Below, piece after piece: positions 31,553 through 42,709 of a stretch of 64,000 bases of DNA. This DNA is from Armatimonadota bacterium. Lineage in GTDB: Bacteria; Armatimonadota; HRBIN16. The position numbers and the translations under genes were made by a program. Within the stretch, counting starts at the first letter, position 1; each line of letters begins with the position of its first letter. The notes under the pieces were generated by a model. That model searched no databases. It was not told the origin of the DNA and was given only the letters and a program-made list of their open reading frames with translations. The DNA is taken from the NCBI GenBank assembly GCA_026003195.1, contig BPGU01000004.1, forward strand, positions 444,317 through 508,316, written 5' to 3'.

Positions 31553-33334
31553 TCACTCCACGCGCAGCACCTCATAGGTGACAGTGTAGCTGCCTGTGTC
31601 ACCGCTGTTTCTGAACTCCAGGGTGCCCGTAAAGCGCTTTTGGGCGTTGTCTGTCGCCTGCAGCAGCTCCAGAGCAGACCAACCGATGCCGCGCGTGCCC
31701 AGAAAGTCCGGGTCTCCGCCCAGCCATGCAATCACCTTCTGCACCAGCGGGATCAGAGCAGCGACGATTTTGGCTAACTCCACCTTCCCCATCGCGTTCA
31801 GTATCTCTTTTGCCAGGTCGCCGACGAAGCCGATGACCGTGCTTGCCGCCTTCGCATCTCCAGCATCCCACTCATACAGCGAGGTGCTGATAGCCAGCAG
31901 ACTTTTGACTTCACCCGGTCCTCCGCTCGGCAGGAATATGGTGCGGTCGCCTGGCTTGTAGCTCTGTTCATCGCCGTCGTCGAAGCCGGTGTATTCGCCC
32001 GTGTTTTTGGTCCACGCCTCTGTATCACGCGCCACCACCCAGGTGGTGACGATTTCATCGCTACCCGCCCACTCGGGGTTGGATTCGTCCGTACAGTGAA
32101 TCTTCACAAAGTTCACCTGGTAGCGGAAGGCGCGTACGGGGTAGACCAGGCGATTACTGATGCCATCACCGATAGCCATGACCACCTGATAGTTGCCCGG
32201 CAGCAGCGTGTGGGGAATAGTGATCTCTACCTGGGTATCGCTCAGCACCTTGCCGAGCGTAAAGCCCGCCTTCTCGCCCTCAAAGGTGACGTAAGACGCC
32301 AGCGGCTGTTCATCCAGTGGCAGGAAATAGACGCCGGGTATCGGATTGGGAGTCTTCAAAAAGTTCCTGCCGGTGAGAATCGCCTTTCTGCCCGGGTACT
32401 GCGACGGCGCGATGGAATCGAGCACAGGAGCCGGTGGAGGCGGTGTCTTGATGGCAAAGCTCACCTTGTTGGTGTCCTGCACACCCCTTGCGGTTTTTAC
32501 CGACACCTGCACCGCATACTGCCCGGGCTCCATCGGCGAGGGAAGGTTGAACTCTATCGCACTGGTGCTACACACCGACGGAGACAGGGTGGTCCATTCG
32601 CCTTGCGAACCACCTGCCAGCGTTTTGAAGAGGCGAATGGTGTTATCCGCCTTATTTGCCGAGAAGCCCCAGCCGAACAGGGTGAGCTTCTGTCCCGCCT
32701 CGTAGCCTGTAGCGGTGGCAGGGGAGATACGCACAATATGCGGTTTGGTCATATCGATGCCGGGCAGATTTGCCATACCGATGTTGGCGGTAACGTATTC
32801 GCTGGTGCTCACCTGTTTGCTGGCAGGCATCTGCAGGCGGAAAGGAACGGTTCTGCGCGTCTCCAGCACCATCCTGCCTATCGCCTGAAAAGCGGCAGGG
32901 TCTATGGGGCGCGCAGGGTCCAGATTGGCAAGCGCGGGGGGCAGTCCCCGTGTGCGCACAGAAGCCGGCAACGCGCGGTAGTCGGTGGCCAGATTCTGCA
33001 GAAGTCGGCGATCCACCTCGGGATGGCGTTGAATCACCCTGTCGAAAATCCTGTCCAGCTCGGAGGAACCACTGCGCTGGGAGCCTTGCAAGCCGCGCTC
33101 AATAGTATGCATCAGCACCGGCAGCAACGTGTCCGGCTCCTGAGACTTTTGCAGAGCCATCTCCAGACGTTTGGCAGGAGCCAGTCCCTCCTTCTTTGTC
33201 GTCTGTCCAGCCGGGGAAGGTGGTTTTTGCAGAGGTGGGGCGACTTGTGCCCAGCAGCTGCCCTGCATCGCCACCAAAACCACGCTGAGCAGCACGGCAA
33301 CACCCATCACAGGGAAACCAAACAGGCGTTTCAT
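31553..33334 (-). CDS. Secreted IPT/TIG-domain protein
   Basis: A 593-residue protein with signal peptide MKRLFGFPVMGVAVLLSVVL ending near CWAQ. A Pro-rich linker and helical region precede two IPT/TIG-like beta-sandwiches at about 200-300 and 310-400, recognisable by KPHIVRISPATATGYEAGQK, LTLFGWGFS and PVLDSIAPSQYPGRKAILTG. The C-terminal 190 residues resemble no family I know. It is probably extracellular and adhesive, or part of a carbohydrate-processing complex with the glycosidase downstream. Confidence 0.75.
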   Translation of the reverse strand: MKRLFGFPVMGVAVLLSVVLVAMQGSCWAQVAPPLQKPPSPAGQTTKKEGLAPAKRLEMALQKSQEPDTLLPVLMHTIERGLQGSQRSGSSELDRIFDRVIQRHPEVDRRLLQNLATDYRALPASVRTRGLPPALANLDPARPIDPAAFQAIGRMVLETRRTVPFRLQMPASKQVSTSEYVTANIGMANLPGIDMTKPHIVRISPATATGYEAGQKLTLFGWGFSANKADNTIRLFKTLAGGSQGEWTTLSPSVCSTSAIEFNLPSPMEPGQYAVQVSVKTARGVQDTNKVSFAIKTPPPPAPVLDSIAPSQYPGRKAILTGRNFLKTPNPIPGVYFLPLDEQPLASYVTFEGEKAGFTLGKVLSDTQVEITIPHTLLPGNYQVVMAIGDGISNRLVYPVRAFRYQVNFVKIHCTDESNPEWAGSDEIVTTWVVARDTEAWTKNTGEYTGFDDGDEQSYKPGDRTIFLPSGGPGEVKSLLAISTSLYEWDAGDAKAASTVIGFVGDLAKEILNAMGKVELAKIVAALIPLVQKVIAWLGGDPDFLGTRGIGWSALELLQATDNAQKRFTGTLEFRNSGDTGSYTVTYEVLRVE

Positions 33335-33518
33335 CGGAAATCAACCTCCTCGACGAATAGTCTCGGGGCGAGTCCTCAGCGAAACAGGGAGACAACAACG
33401 GAGAGGTCTGCTTCCAATAAGGACTTGCTCCTCATTATCGTATTCTCGGCTTCGCTTCGCTTTCCTTTGTCCCTGACGGATTGCCGGGCGGAGAGAACCA
33501 ATCTCGTCCCATCCGCGC

Positions 33519-33550
33519 AAAAATAATGGGCAACCCACGAGGGGTTGCCC
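33519..33550 (-). terminator. Intrinsic terminator of the PEP-CTERM gene
   Basis: On the reverse strand, GGGCAACCC pairs with GGGTTGCCC around TCGTG-like loop bases and is followed by ATTATTTTT. It lies about 30 bases after the gene's stop and is the clearest intrinsic terminator in the window. Confidence 0.85.
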
Positions 33551-33581
33551 TGCAAAGAGCCTGCAACAATTTCGCAGCCTG

Positions 33582-34496
33582 CTATCCTCTTCGTCTCCGG
33601 ATCGCCCATGCTCCAAGCCCCAACAGCAACACGCTCAGGCTGGAAGGCTCAGGCACAGGTACCAGGAAGTACTGGTCACCGGGGATGTTGCCGAAGTTCA
33701 CCAGACGCGGCTCACCGAGATTGCCTCCACCACCTATCCCCGCTAATACCTGATTGGACAGGTAGTCGTGCCCACTGCCATTGATGAAAGCGGACACCTT
33801 GATGAAACCACTGGTGGGACTGCCGATGGCGCTGAGCGGTATCGCCAACTCCACACCCGTCATCACATCCATACCACTGCCCGAGCCGGTACCGCCCGTG
33901 ACGCCTCCCACGTTGCTGTTATTGATCGTCACACGGATGCCAAACGGGTTGTTCCCATCTACCAGAACACCGTCACTCACCGCACCCGTGTTGCCCAGAT
34001 ACAACCCCACACCCGGACTGCCTAACTCCGCATAGTTCGCATATAACCGATACGGCGAACCGCCGCCCGTCACCCCCATCCAGAAGTCTGCCTCAAAATC
34101 GGGGTCAAAGGTCAAGCCGTTGCCGCTGCCGTCGTCTCCCATGCGGTTGAGCCCGTTGAAGTCCACGTCGGGGTTGTCTCCGCGCAGGCGGTTCTGCCCG
34201 CCGGGGCGGGTGTCGAAGAAGATTTCCAGTTTGTTGAAGTTGGACTCCAGGTTGCCCGCCAGCAGCAGGTAGAGCCAGCCGTTCTTGACGATGCCGTAGG
34301 CGACGTCCAGTTCGGAGCCGTTGGCGTAGTCCACCATGCCCAGGTTGCTGTCGCCGAAGCCGGTCTGGGTGTCCTGCACAGCGAGTATCCGGTACTCGGG
34401 GTCCCAAGAGCCGTCGATCGTCGGCTGGGCGAAGGTCACGGCTGCGAACAGCAGGCTTACCACGATCGCTGCGGCGAAGCAGGTAAAGCGCGTCAT
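33582..34496 (-). CDS. PEP-CTERM sorting-domain surface protein
   Basis: A 304-residue exported protein. A signal peptide (FAAAIVVSLLFAAVTFAQ) precedes a beta-rich domain of about 250 residues with many Gly, Asn and Asp. The C-terminal sorting signal is VPEPSSLSVLLLGLGAWAIR followed by RRRG. In known systems, exosortase removes this tail and the protein is anchored or released at the surface, often with exopolysaccharide. The ATG at 34496 has AAGGAGG nine bases upstream. A TTGACA-17-GATAAT promoter and a 16-bp palindrome precede it, and an intrinsic terminator follows, so it is a monocistronic, possibly regulated gene. Confidence 0.9.
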   Translation of the reverse strand: MTRFTCFAAAIVVSLLFAAVTFAQPTIDGSWDPEYRILAVQDTQTGFGDSNLGMVDYANGSELDVAYGIVKNGWLYLLLAGNLESNFNKLEIFFDTRPGGQNRLRGDNPDVDFNGLNRMGDDGSGNGLTFDPDFEADFWMGVTGGGSPYRLYANYAELGSPGVGLYLGNTGAVSDGVLVDGNNPFGIRVTINNSNVGGVTGGTGSGSGMDVMTGVELAIPLSAIGSPTSGFIKVSAFINGSGHDYLSNQVLAGIGGGGNLGEPRLVNFGNIPGDQYFLVPVPEPSSLSVLLLGLGAWAIRRRRG

Positions 34497-34524
34497 ACGA
34501 CGAACCCTCCTTTCCAATCATGTT

Positions 34525-34540
34525 CGGAATACGTATTCCG
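34525..34540. promoter_or_regulatory. 16-bp perfect palindrome, operator candidate
   Basis: CGGAATACGTATTCCG lies between the PEP-CTERM promoter's -10 (10 bases away) and the start codon, close to the expected transcript start. A dimeric repressor bound here would block initiation. The regulator is not identifiable from the sequence. Confidence 0.55.
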
Positions 34541-34550
34541 TTGATACTCT

Positions 34551-34579
34551 ATTATCGCCTTCTCTGCCAGGGTTGTCAA
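34551..34579 (-). promoter_or_regulatory. Promoter of the PEP-CTERM gene
   Basis: On the reverse strand, TTGACA (34574-34579), a 17-base spacer and GATAAT (34551-34556). It is a near-consensus sigma-70-type promoter about 55 bases before the start codon. Confidence 0.75.
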
Positions 34580-34715
34580 GATGGGCAGGGGGGTGTTCGA
34601 AAAATCCTCAGACACACCTTCGGAGGTTCCTCTGTGGTGAGCCAACTTCAGATTCACAGACGGGCACATGGAGGGAGAGGCTCCCGCCGAGCCGTCCCCT
34701 CCAGACAATGTGCGC

Positions 34716-37322
<2,607 letters not shown>

Positions 37323-37365
37323 GGTTCTTACCCTCCTGCGTTGTTGACGTATTGCTTGCGGTTTT

Positions 37366-37394
37366 ATTATACCACTTGATAGTATTATTATCAA
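37366..37394 (-). promoter_or_regulatory. clpB promoter
   Basis: On the reverse strand, TTGATA (37389-37394), a 17-base spacer and a perfect TATAAT (37366-37371). The transcript should start about 38 bases before the ATG. Confidence 0.85.
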
Positions 37395-37397
37395 GTG
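37373..37397. promoter_or_regulatory. HspR/HAIR-like operator in the clpB promoter
   Basis: CACTTGATA, seven bases, then TATCAAGTG is a perfect 9-bp inverted repeat covering the -35 and spacer. It matches the architecture of the HAIR element bound by the heat-shock repressor HspR (CTTGAGT-N7-ACTCAAG), here as CTTGATA-N7-TATCAAG. Binding by HspR would occlude RNA polymerase. Confidence 0.65.
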
Positions 37398-37520
37398 TTT
37401 TGCGTGTGCTTCTGCAAAAATCTGGTCGCGACAACGAGATGGAAAAAAAAGGACAGGCTCGGGCAGGAGAATGGCTGCCCGGCGCGAACCGGAGAGTAGC
37501 AAGAGTGAGGAGAGTTCGCG

Positions 37521-39422
37521 ATGGTCTTCGCGTGTCTGTTGCTGGCAACAGTGGCTCACGCCACACCGCAGGTGGAACTGCTCGGTCAACCGTGTCGTGC
37601 CAAGAACGTGCTGGCGGCGCGCTACGTGGTCGCTCCGGACGGCAAGGAGTGGTTTGTGCTCACCAACATGAACGAAAACGCTGGCATGGAGCTGATTTTC
37701 GTGGACTTTCGAAGCCACAAGGGTCAGGCGATTCGCGCTCCGGCGGGTGCGGGTTCCTGGGCGCTGCTGCAGGTTCCTGGCAATCGTCTCGTCGTGGGAA
37801 CCTTTTACGATGGCCAGTTCATGGTGTTTGACCTGCAGCGTATGGAGTTCGTGAAGACGGTGGACTTCCCCGGAGAGAGTTACATCTGGAACCTTGCGAT
37901 GGGTGGTGATGGGCGTGTGTATGGTGGAACCTATCCGGGCGCGAAGCTGGGTGCGCTGGATTTCAACACGTATACCGTCGAGGACTGCGGCGCCCCTGCC
38001 CCACCCAACATGTACCTGCGCTACGTCTCTGCCCTGCCTGATGGACGCATCCTGTGCAACTTCGGCATGGAAAAGCCCGTGAACCTGATTTACGATCCGA
38101 ACACCAGGAAGTTTGAGGAAGCCCCCCCTGTGCTGCAGGGCGTCAGTCGCGGTGTGTCCTGGAGTGGCTACTTCCTCGTGGGTTCACAGGTGCTGGACGG
38201 CAAAACGCTACAGCCGATAGAGCCGCCGTTTCCTCTGCCGCCCGGCGAAGGCGGCTGGGCAGTGGATGTGAACCTGAGCACGGACGAAGTGCTGTATCTG
38301 CACCGGGGTGGCGCGATTTACCGCTTTGTGAAGGGCGATGGAAGATGGCAGCGGCTTGCCTCTGTGGAGTTGCGCGGCGGAGGCATCTACGCCGCCACTG
38401 CAAAAGGCGAACTGCTCGGGGTGCGTGGACAAGATTACTTCGTCATCCAGCCGGGTGACACGCAGCTGACGCTGAAGCCGATACCGGTGGAGTCCGCTCC
38501 GCGTCCGACGTTGTTCCTGCGGCTGGACAAAAAAGGCAGGCTATGGGGCGGTCCGTACTTTGGGCAAACACTCTTCTGGATGGACACCCAAACGGGCAAA
38601 GCGGTGAACACGGGCACAGTGTGCAATGCCGGCGGTGAGGTATATGATGTCGCTTTCATGAACGGCAAGGTGTACGCCGTCGCATACGCGGGCGGCGACA
38701 TTGTGCAGTACGACCCCGAAGCCCCATGGGACCAGTGGAATAATGTGAATCCTCGCGTGATAGCCAGCGTAGGTGAGAAGGGCTACATTCGCCCTACAGC
38801 CGGAGTGCTGGTGGGAACCGATGGGAAGCTGTACTCCGGTTGGATGGCGAAGTACGGCGTGTACGGCGGCGCGATTGCCATCACCGATCCCAACACGGGC
38901 GAAACCGCGCTCCTCGAGAACCCTCTGGGCGAGCAGGCAGTGGAGGGGCTGGCAGAGGATGAAAAGTTCCTCTACGTAGGCACCTCGCTGGCTGCGAACG
39001 GCTTGCCGAATAAGACAGGTGAGTGGGCACGCTTCGGCGTGGTAGACAGGGCAACGAGGCAGGTGGTCTTTCGGCAGGAGTTCGAGGGCGCTTCAGGAGT
39101 GCGTACCTTCTGGCTGGACGCACAAACGAGGCATCTGGCGTTTTCGGTGGACGGCAAGCTGCGCCTGTTTGATACGGTCTCCCGACAGTTCCTCGAGCCT
39201 GCCGAAGGGACGCCTCGTGTGGGCAGTCGCATCGTCGGGCTGGGGGACGGCAAGGCGTATTACACAAGCAACAAGACGATCGTGAAGGTAGACCTGCGTA
39301 CTGGCAAAAGCGAGAACATCGTGGAACTGCCCGCAGGGGCTTCGAACGTGGCGGTGTCGGAGGAAGGCACCCTGTACGCCGCCTGCGGGGCAGACATCTA
39401 TCGCATCAGGAGGTCTCCATGA
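37521..39422 (+). CDS. Secreted beta-propeller-like protein
   Basis: A 633-residue exported protein (signal [14 protein letters not shown]). It consists of repeated short beta motifs with Gly-Gly, for example [39 protein letters not shown] and [18 protein letters not shown]. This suggests one or two beta-propellers of the NHL/SMP-30/YncE type. No catalytic residues are evident. TGAGGAG precedes the ATG. Its stop overlaps the next start (ATGA), so it is coupled to the NodB-like deacetylase gene and may bind the same glycan. That functional link is inference. Confidence 0.75.
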   Translation: MVFACLLLATVAHATPQVELLGQPCRAKNVLAARYVVAPDGKEWFVLTNMNENAGMELIFVDFRSHKGQAIRAPAGAGSWALLQVPGNRLVVGTFYDGQFMVFDLQRMEFVKTVDFPGESYIWNLAMGGDGRVYGGTYPGAKLGALDFNTYTVEDCGAPAPPNMYLRYVSALPDGRILCNFGMEKPVNLIYDPNTRKFEEAPPVLQGVSRGVSWSGYFLVGSQVLDGKTLQPIEPPFPLPPGEGGWAVDVNLSTDEVLYLHRGGAIYRFVKGDGRWQRLASVELRGGGIYAATAKGELLGVRGQDYFVIQPGDTQLTLKPIPVESAPRPTLFLRLDKKGRLWGGPYFGQTLFWMDTQTGKAVNTGTVCNAGGEVYDVAFMNGKVYAVAYAGGDIVQYDPEAPWDQWNNVNPRVIASVGEKGYIRPTAGVLVGTDGKLYSGWMAKYGVYGGAIAITDPNTGETALLENPLGEQAVEGLAEDEKFLYVGTSLAANGLPNKTGEWARFGVVDRATRQVVFRQEFEGASGVRTFWLDAQTRHLAFSVDGKLRLFDTVSRQFLEPAEGTPRVGSRIVGLGDGKAYYTSNKTIVKVDLRTGKSENIVELPAGASNVAVSEEGTLYAACGADIYRIRRSP

Positions 39423-41194
39423 GCGCAACCAGCACCTTTGTTTCTCCTCTGGGCGTGTGCGTATTGCCCGCACGTCCACGCAACGCGGCGCGTACCGTCA
39501 GCTACGGGCAATATATCCATGAGATTCTCGCCCATGCGGGCTTGTGTTACCAGAACCTCGCTGCAGAGGAGATAGAAAAGAGCCTGCCAAACTTGAGCGT
39601 GCTGGTAACGGTCGGCGATAACTCCTTGCCCGACGCCACGCGCGACGCGCTGGCTCGCTGGGTGGAAGAGGGCGGCATGTGGCTGATGGTCGGGGGCACT
39701 GCCGGTTTGTCCGCGCTGCTCGGGGTGAGGGAGGAACCGGCAACCTATTCCGGCTGGGGCGCGAACATCGGCACGCTGGGCGAAGGCTACCTGCAGGTCA
39801 CCACCCCTGATCATCCTGTGCTCGCGCATGTCCCTCTGCCATTACACTTCTTTAACGGTGTGACCGTCCACGCAAGCACCGGCATTGTCCACGCCAGCGT
39901 GCTGGACGCGCACGGCAGAGAAACGCCCCGCGCCGCGGTGGTGGAAAGGCGTGTGGGCAGCGGGAGGTGTCTGCTTATCGCGCCAGACGTCACAGGCACA
40001 GTGGTGCGTATCCAGCAGGGCATTGCGGTCACACGCGATGGTGTCTCCGCACCCGATGGCACTGCACCCATCTGCGACGACATGCTCAAAAGCAGCGACG
40101 GCGGCGTGCTGGACTGGTGGTTCGACCGCCAGCCGGTGGAGGGTGTGCCCGGCTTCAGCGCGTTTTTGCACCCGGTTGCCGACATCTGGCGCGAGATGGT
40201 AATACGGGCGATACTCTATCTGGCGCAGGTGCGCAAAGTGGTCTTGCCGATGCTCTGGCTATACCCGCGCAACCTGCCCGCACTGGCGCATCTCTCCCAT
40301 GACACTGACGGCAACGAACCGCATCTGGCGGAGAGGATGCTGGAGGTGCTGGCGGAGGCAGGTATTCGCTCCACCTGGTGTGTGATCCCGCCCGGCTATC
40401 CTCAGAGCCTTATCAAGCGCATTGGCGCGGAAGGGCATGAGCTGGCGATGCACTTTGACGCCGTTGAAGAAGACACTGTATGGGATGAAGGCGCGTTTCA
40501 CGAGCAATGGCGCGTGCTCAAGAGGCTCTTCGGAGGCGATCCACCACGCACCAACAAGAACCACTACCTGCGCTGGGAGGGCGATACGGAGTTTTTCGAG
40601 TGGTGCCAGCGAAGGGGGATCCAGCTGGACCAGTCCAAGGGACCCTCGAAAACGGGCGAGGCGGGATTCAACTTCGGCACCTGCCACCCGTATTTCCCGA
40701 TAGACCCGAAGGGCAGACCGATAGACGTGCTGGAGCTGCCCACTCTTTCGCAGGACCTGAACGTGTTCGCACCGGATGCCTTGCTGGAGCCGTTGCTGAA
40801 CGCGGTGGCACGGCATCACGGCGTGCTCCATCTGCTATTCCATCCTGCCCATGTGGAGAAACCCGGCATCGCCGAAACGATACTCCGTTCTATCCGCCGG
40901 GCTCAGGAGCGGGGCATGGAATGGTGGACGGCACGGCGAATCAATGAGTGGGAGCGCGCCCGTCGCGGGATGCGCTGGCTGCAATACCAGCAACAAGATG
41001 GGGTGATAACCATCCGTTTGCAAAGCGACCAGCCTTTACAGGAGGCAACACTTTTACTCACTGCCGAGCACGGCGAGATAAGCGCTGATATAGAAGCCTT
41101 TCGAGCGGAGCGCACGGAGCGGTGGGGCTTTCCGATGACGGCGGTGACGTTGAACCTGCACGGCGAGGTGACGTTGCGGTTGCGAGTGTCTTAG
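39419..41194 (+). CDS. ThuA/GATase-like plus NodB-like polysaccharide deacetylase
   Basis: A 591-residue protein without a signal peptide. The N-terminal about 230 residues follow a class-I-amidotransferase-like alpha/beta pattern (YGQYIHEILAHAGLCYQNLA, LARWVEEGGMWLMVGGTAGL, GSGRCLLIAPDVTG). Residues about 270-520 carry a NodB-type barrel with LAHLSHDTDGNE (metal/catalytic Asp), GHELAMHFDA in place of the usual H-S/T-x-x-H motif, and LHLLFHPAHVEKPG. It may deacetylate or otherwise modify a sugar. The ATG overlaps the stop of the beta-propeller gene. Motif deviations make the catalytic assignment moderate. Confidence 0.7.
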   Translation: MSATSTFVSPLGVCVLPARPRNAARTVSYGQYIHEILAHAGLCYQNLAAEEIEKSLPNLSVLVTVGDNSLPDATRDALARWVEEGGMWLMVGGTAGLSALLGVREEPATYSGWGANIGTLGEGYLQVTTPDHPVLAHVPLPLHFFNGVTVHASTGIVHASVLDAHGRETPRAAVVERRVGSGRCLLIAPDVTGTVVRIQQGIAVTRDGVSAPDGTAPICDDMLKSSDGGVLDWWFDRQPVEGVPGFSAFLHPVADIWREMVIRAILYLAQVRKVVLPMLWLYPRNLPALAHLSHDTDGNEPHLAERMLEVLAEAGIRSTWCVIPPGYPQSLIKRIGAEGHELAMHFDAVEEDTVWDEGAFHEQWRVLKRLFGGDPPRTNKNHYLRWEGDTEFFEWCQRRGIQLDQSKGPSKTGEAGFNFGTCHPYFPIDPKGRPIDVLELPTLSQDLNVFAPDALLEPLLNAVARHHGVLHLLFHPAHVEKPGIAETILRSIRRAQERGMEWWTARRINEWERARRGMRWLQYQQQDGVITIRLQSDQPLQEATLLLTAEHGEISADIEAFRAERTERWGFPMTAVTLNLHGEVTLRLRVS

Positions 41195-41268
41195 GCGATC
41201 GGCTTCTGCCGAGCCGATTTGCAGGTTACCATCTCGCAGTATGAACCCATTGAAAGGGGGATACAACC

Positions 41269-42516
41269 ATGCCATCCTATACAACGACCGACCTGCCCGC
41301 TATTGCGGGAGGCGAACCGGCAAAGCGAACGCCCTTTGGGCGCGAGAAGCGTTACGGCGAGGAAGAACTGCATCAGCTGCGTGAGGCTTTGGAGCAGGGC
41401 AGCCTGTTCTACGCGCACGGCAACAAGGTGAAAACGCTCGAGAAACGCTTTGCCGAGAGGAACGGCGTGCCCTACGCCATCGCCTGCAGCAGTGGCACCG
41501 CCGCCATCCACGCCGCGCTGATTGCGGTGGGCATCTCGCCCGGCGATGAGGTAATCACTTCGCCCATCACCGATATGGGTTCGGTTATCCCTATCCTGTA
41601 TCAGGGAGCGGTGCCTGTGTTTGCGGACCTGCACCCGCACTCCTATACCATGCTGCCGGAGTCGGTGGAGGCGCGGATTACCCCCCGCACACGCGCAGTG
41701 CTGGCGGTGCATCTGTGGGGTAACGCCTGTGACCTGAACGCACTGCGCGACATTTGTCGCCGACACCATCTCTGGCTGATAGAGGACTGTGCGCAGGCGT
41801 TCGGCTGCCGCTACATGGGCGAGCCGATTGGCACCATTGGCGATATTGGCTGCTTCAGCCTGAACGAGTTCAAGCACATCTCCTGCGGCGACGGTGGTAT
41901 CGTGATTACCCGCGACGAGCGACTGGCTACCCGCCTGCGCCTTGCCACCGACAAGTGCTACAGCAGGGAGCCCGGTGTGACACAGCGCAACCCTACCTTC
42001 CTCGCCAACAACTACCGCATGACCGAACTGCAGGGAGCGGTGGCGGTAGCACAGCTGGACAAGCTGCAAAGCATCGTGGCACGGCGGCGGCAATGGTGTG
42101 AATCTCTCAGTCAAAAGCTGCACGGTTTGCCGGGCATTACTTTACCTCAGCCGACGACAGGTTGCCAGCCATCCTGGTGGTTCTATATGATGCGTGTGTT
42201 GCCGGAATCGCTGGGGGCGGACGCGGATACTTTCGCCGAGGCATTACGCGCAGAGGGTCTGCCTGTCGGCGCACACTATATCGGGCAGTGCGTGTACGAG
42301 TATCCGATCTTCACGAACTACTCAGCGTTTGAGCGCGGTTCTCATGCCTACACCTCTCGTCCGTACACCAGAGGGCTTTGTCCTTTTGCGGAGGCGATTC
42401 TGGACACCTGCGTGCTGTTATCCGTGAACGAGGCGTACACCGAAACCGACCTGGAGGAGACCGTGCACGCTATCCGCCGCGTGGTGCAGTGGTTTCGGAG
42501 TAAGAACCAGATGTAG
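41269..42516 (+). CDS. DegT/DnrJ/EryC1/StrS-family PLP aminotransferase
   Basis: A 415-residue fold-type I PLP enzyme of the sugar aminotransferase family. Visible motifs are SSGTAAIHAALIAVGISPGD (phosphate-binding), HLWGNACDL, LIEDCAQAFGCRYMGEPIG (Asp to the pyridine N) and the PLP lysine in FSLNEFKHISCGDGG. Members transaminate keto-sugars for surface polysaccharides or antibiotics; some are dehydratases or AHBA synthases. GAAAGGGGG precedes the ATG. It follows the deacetylase by 75 bases and may belong to the same glycan unit. The stop codon is within the left edge of a repeat element. Confidence 0.92.
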   Translation: MPSYTTTDLPAIAGGEPAKRTPFGREKRYGEEELHQLREALEQGSLFYAHGNKVKTLEKRFAERNGVPYAIACSSGTAAIHAALIAVGISPGDEVITSPITDMGSVIPILYQGAVPVFADLHPHSYTMLPESVEARITPRTRAVLAVHLWGNACDLNALRDICRRHHLWLIEDCAQAFGCRYMGEPIGTIGDIGCFSLNEFKHISCGDGGIVITRDERLATRLRLATDKCYSREPGVTQRNPTFLANNYRMTELQGAVAVAQLDKLQSIVARRRQWCESLSQKLHGLPGITLPQPTTGCQPSWWFYMMRVLPESLGADADTFAEALRAEGLPVGAHYIGQCVYEYPIFTNYSAFERGSHAYTSRPYTRGLCPFAEAILDTCVLLSVNEAYTETDLEETVHAIRRVVQWFRSKNQM

Positions 42517-42699
42517 TAGTTTGTCAGACCTTTTCCTTGCGATGTTGGTGTTGTCCCAGCGATGGAAAATCGCGGGCAACAGGGAACGAAACCTGCTGAC
42601 GCAGGTTATCCACCCCCGAAGGGGGTTTTGTCCCTGTTGCCTTGCGACTTCCAGTCGCCGGGTGGTCTCTCACAACATTGAGCCTTGACAGAGTAGCAG
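42513..42699. repeat. MITE-like multi-hairpin element between convergent genes
   Basis: The ends GTAGTAGTTTGTCAGACC and GCCTTGACAGAGTAGCAG are imperfect inverted repeats (11 of 18 matching). Inside are hairpins GCGAT/ATCGC (42559-42573) and an 11-bp outer stem GGCAACAGGGA (42575-42585) with 42631-42641. That stem encloses ACCTGC/GCAGGT and ACCCCC/GGGGGT, followed by GCGACT/AGTCGC (42644-42658). The right end shares GAGCCTTGACAGAGTAG with 54791-54807. No coding potential is seen. It may also terminate both convergent genes. Confidence 0.6.
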
Positions 42700-42709
42700 G
42701 GCAGGCTGC

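Noticed and set aside
37323-37718. In-frame extension of ClpB upstream of 37322
   Set aside because: It spans the promoter and HspR-like operator and adds no ClpB-like sequence.
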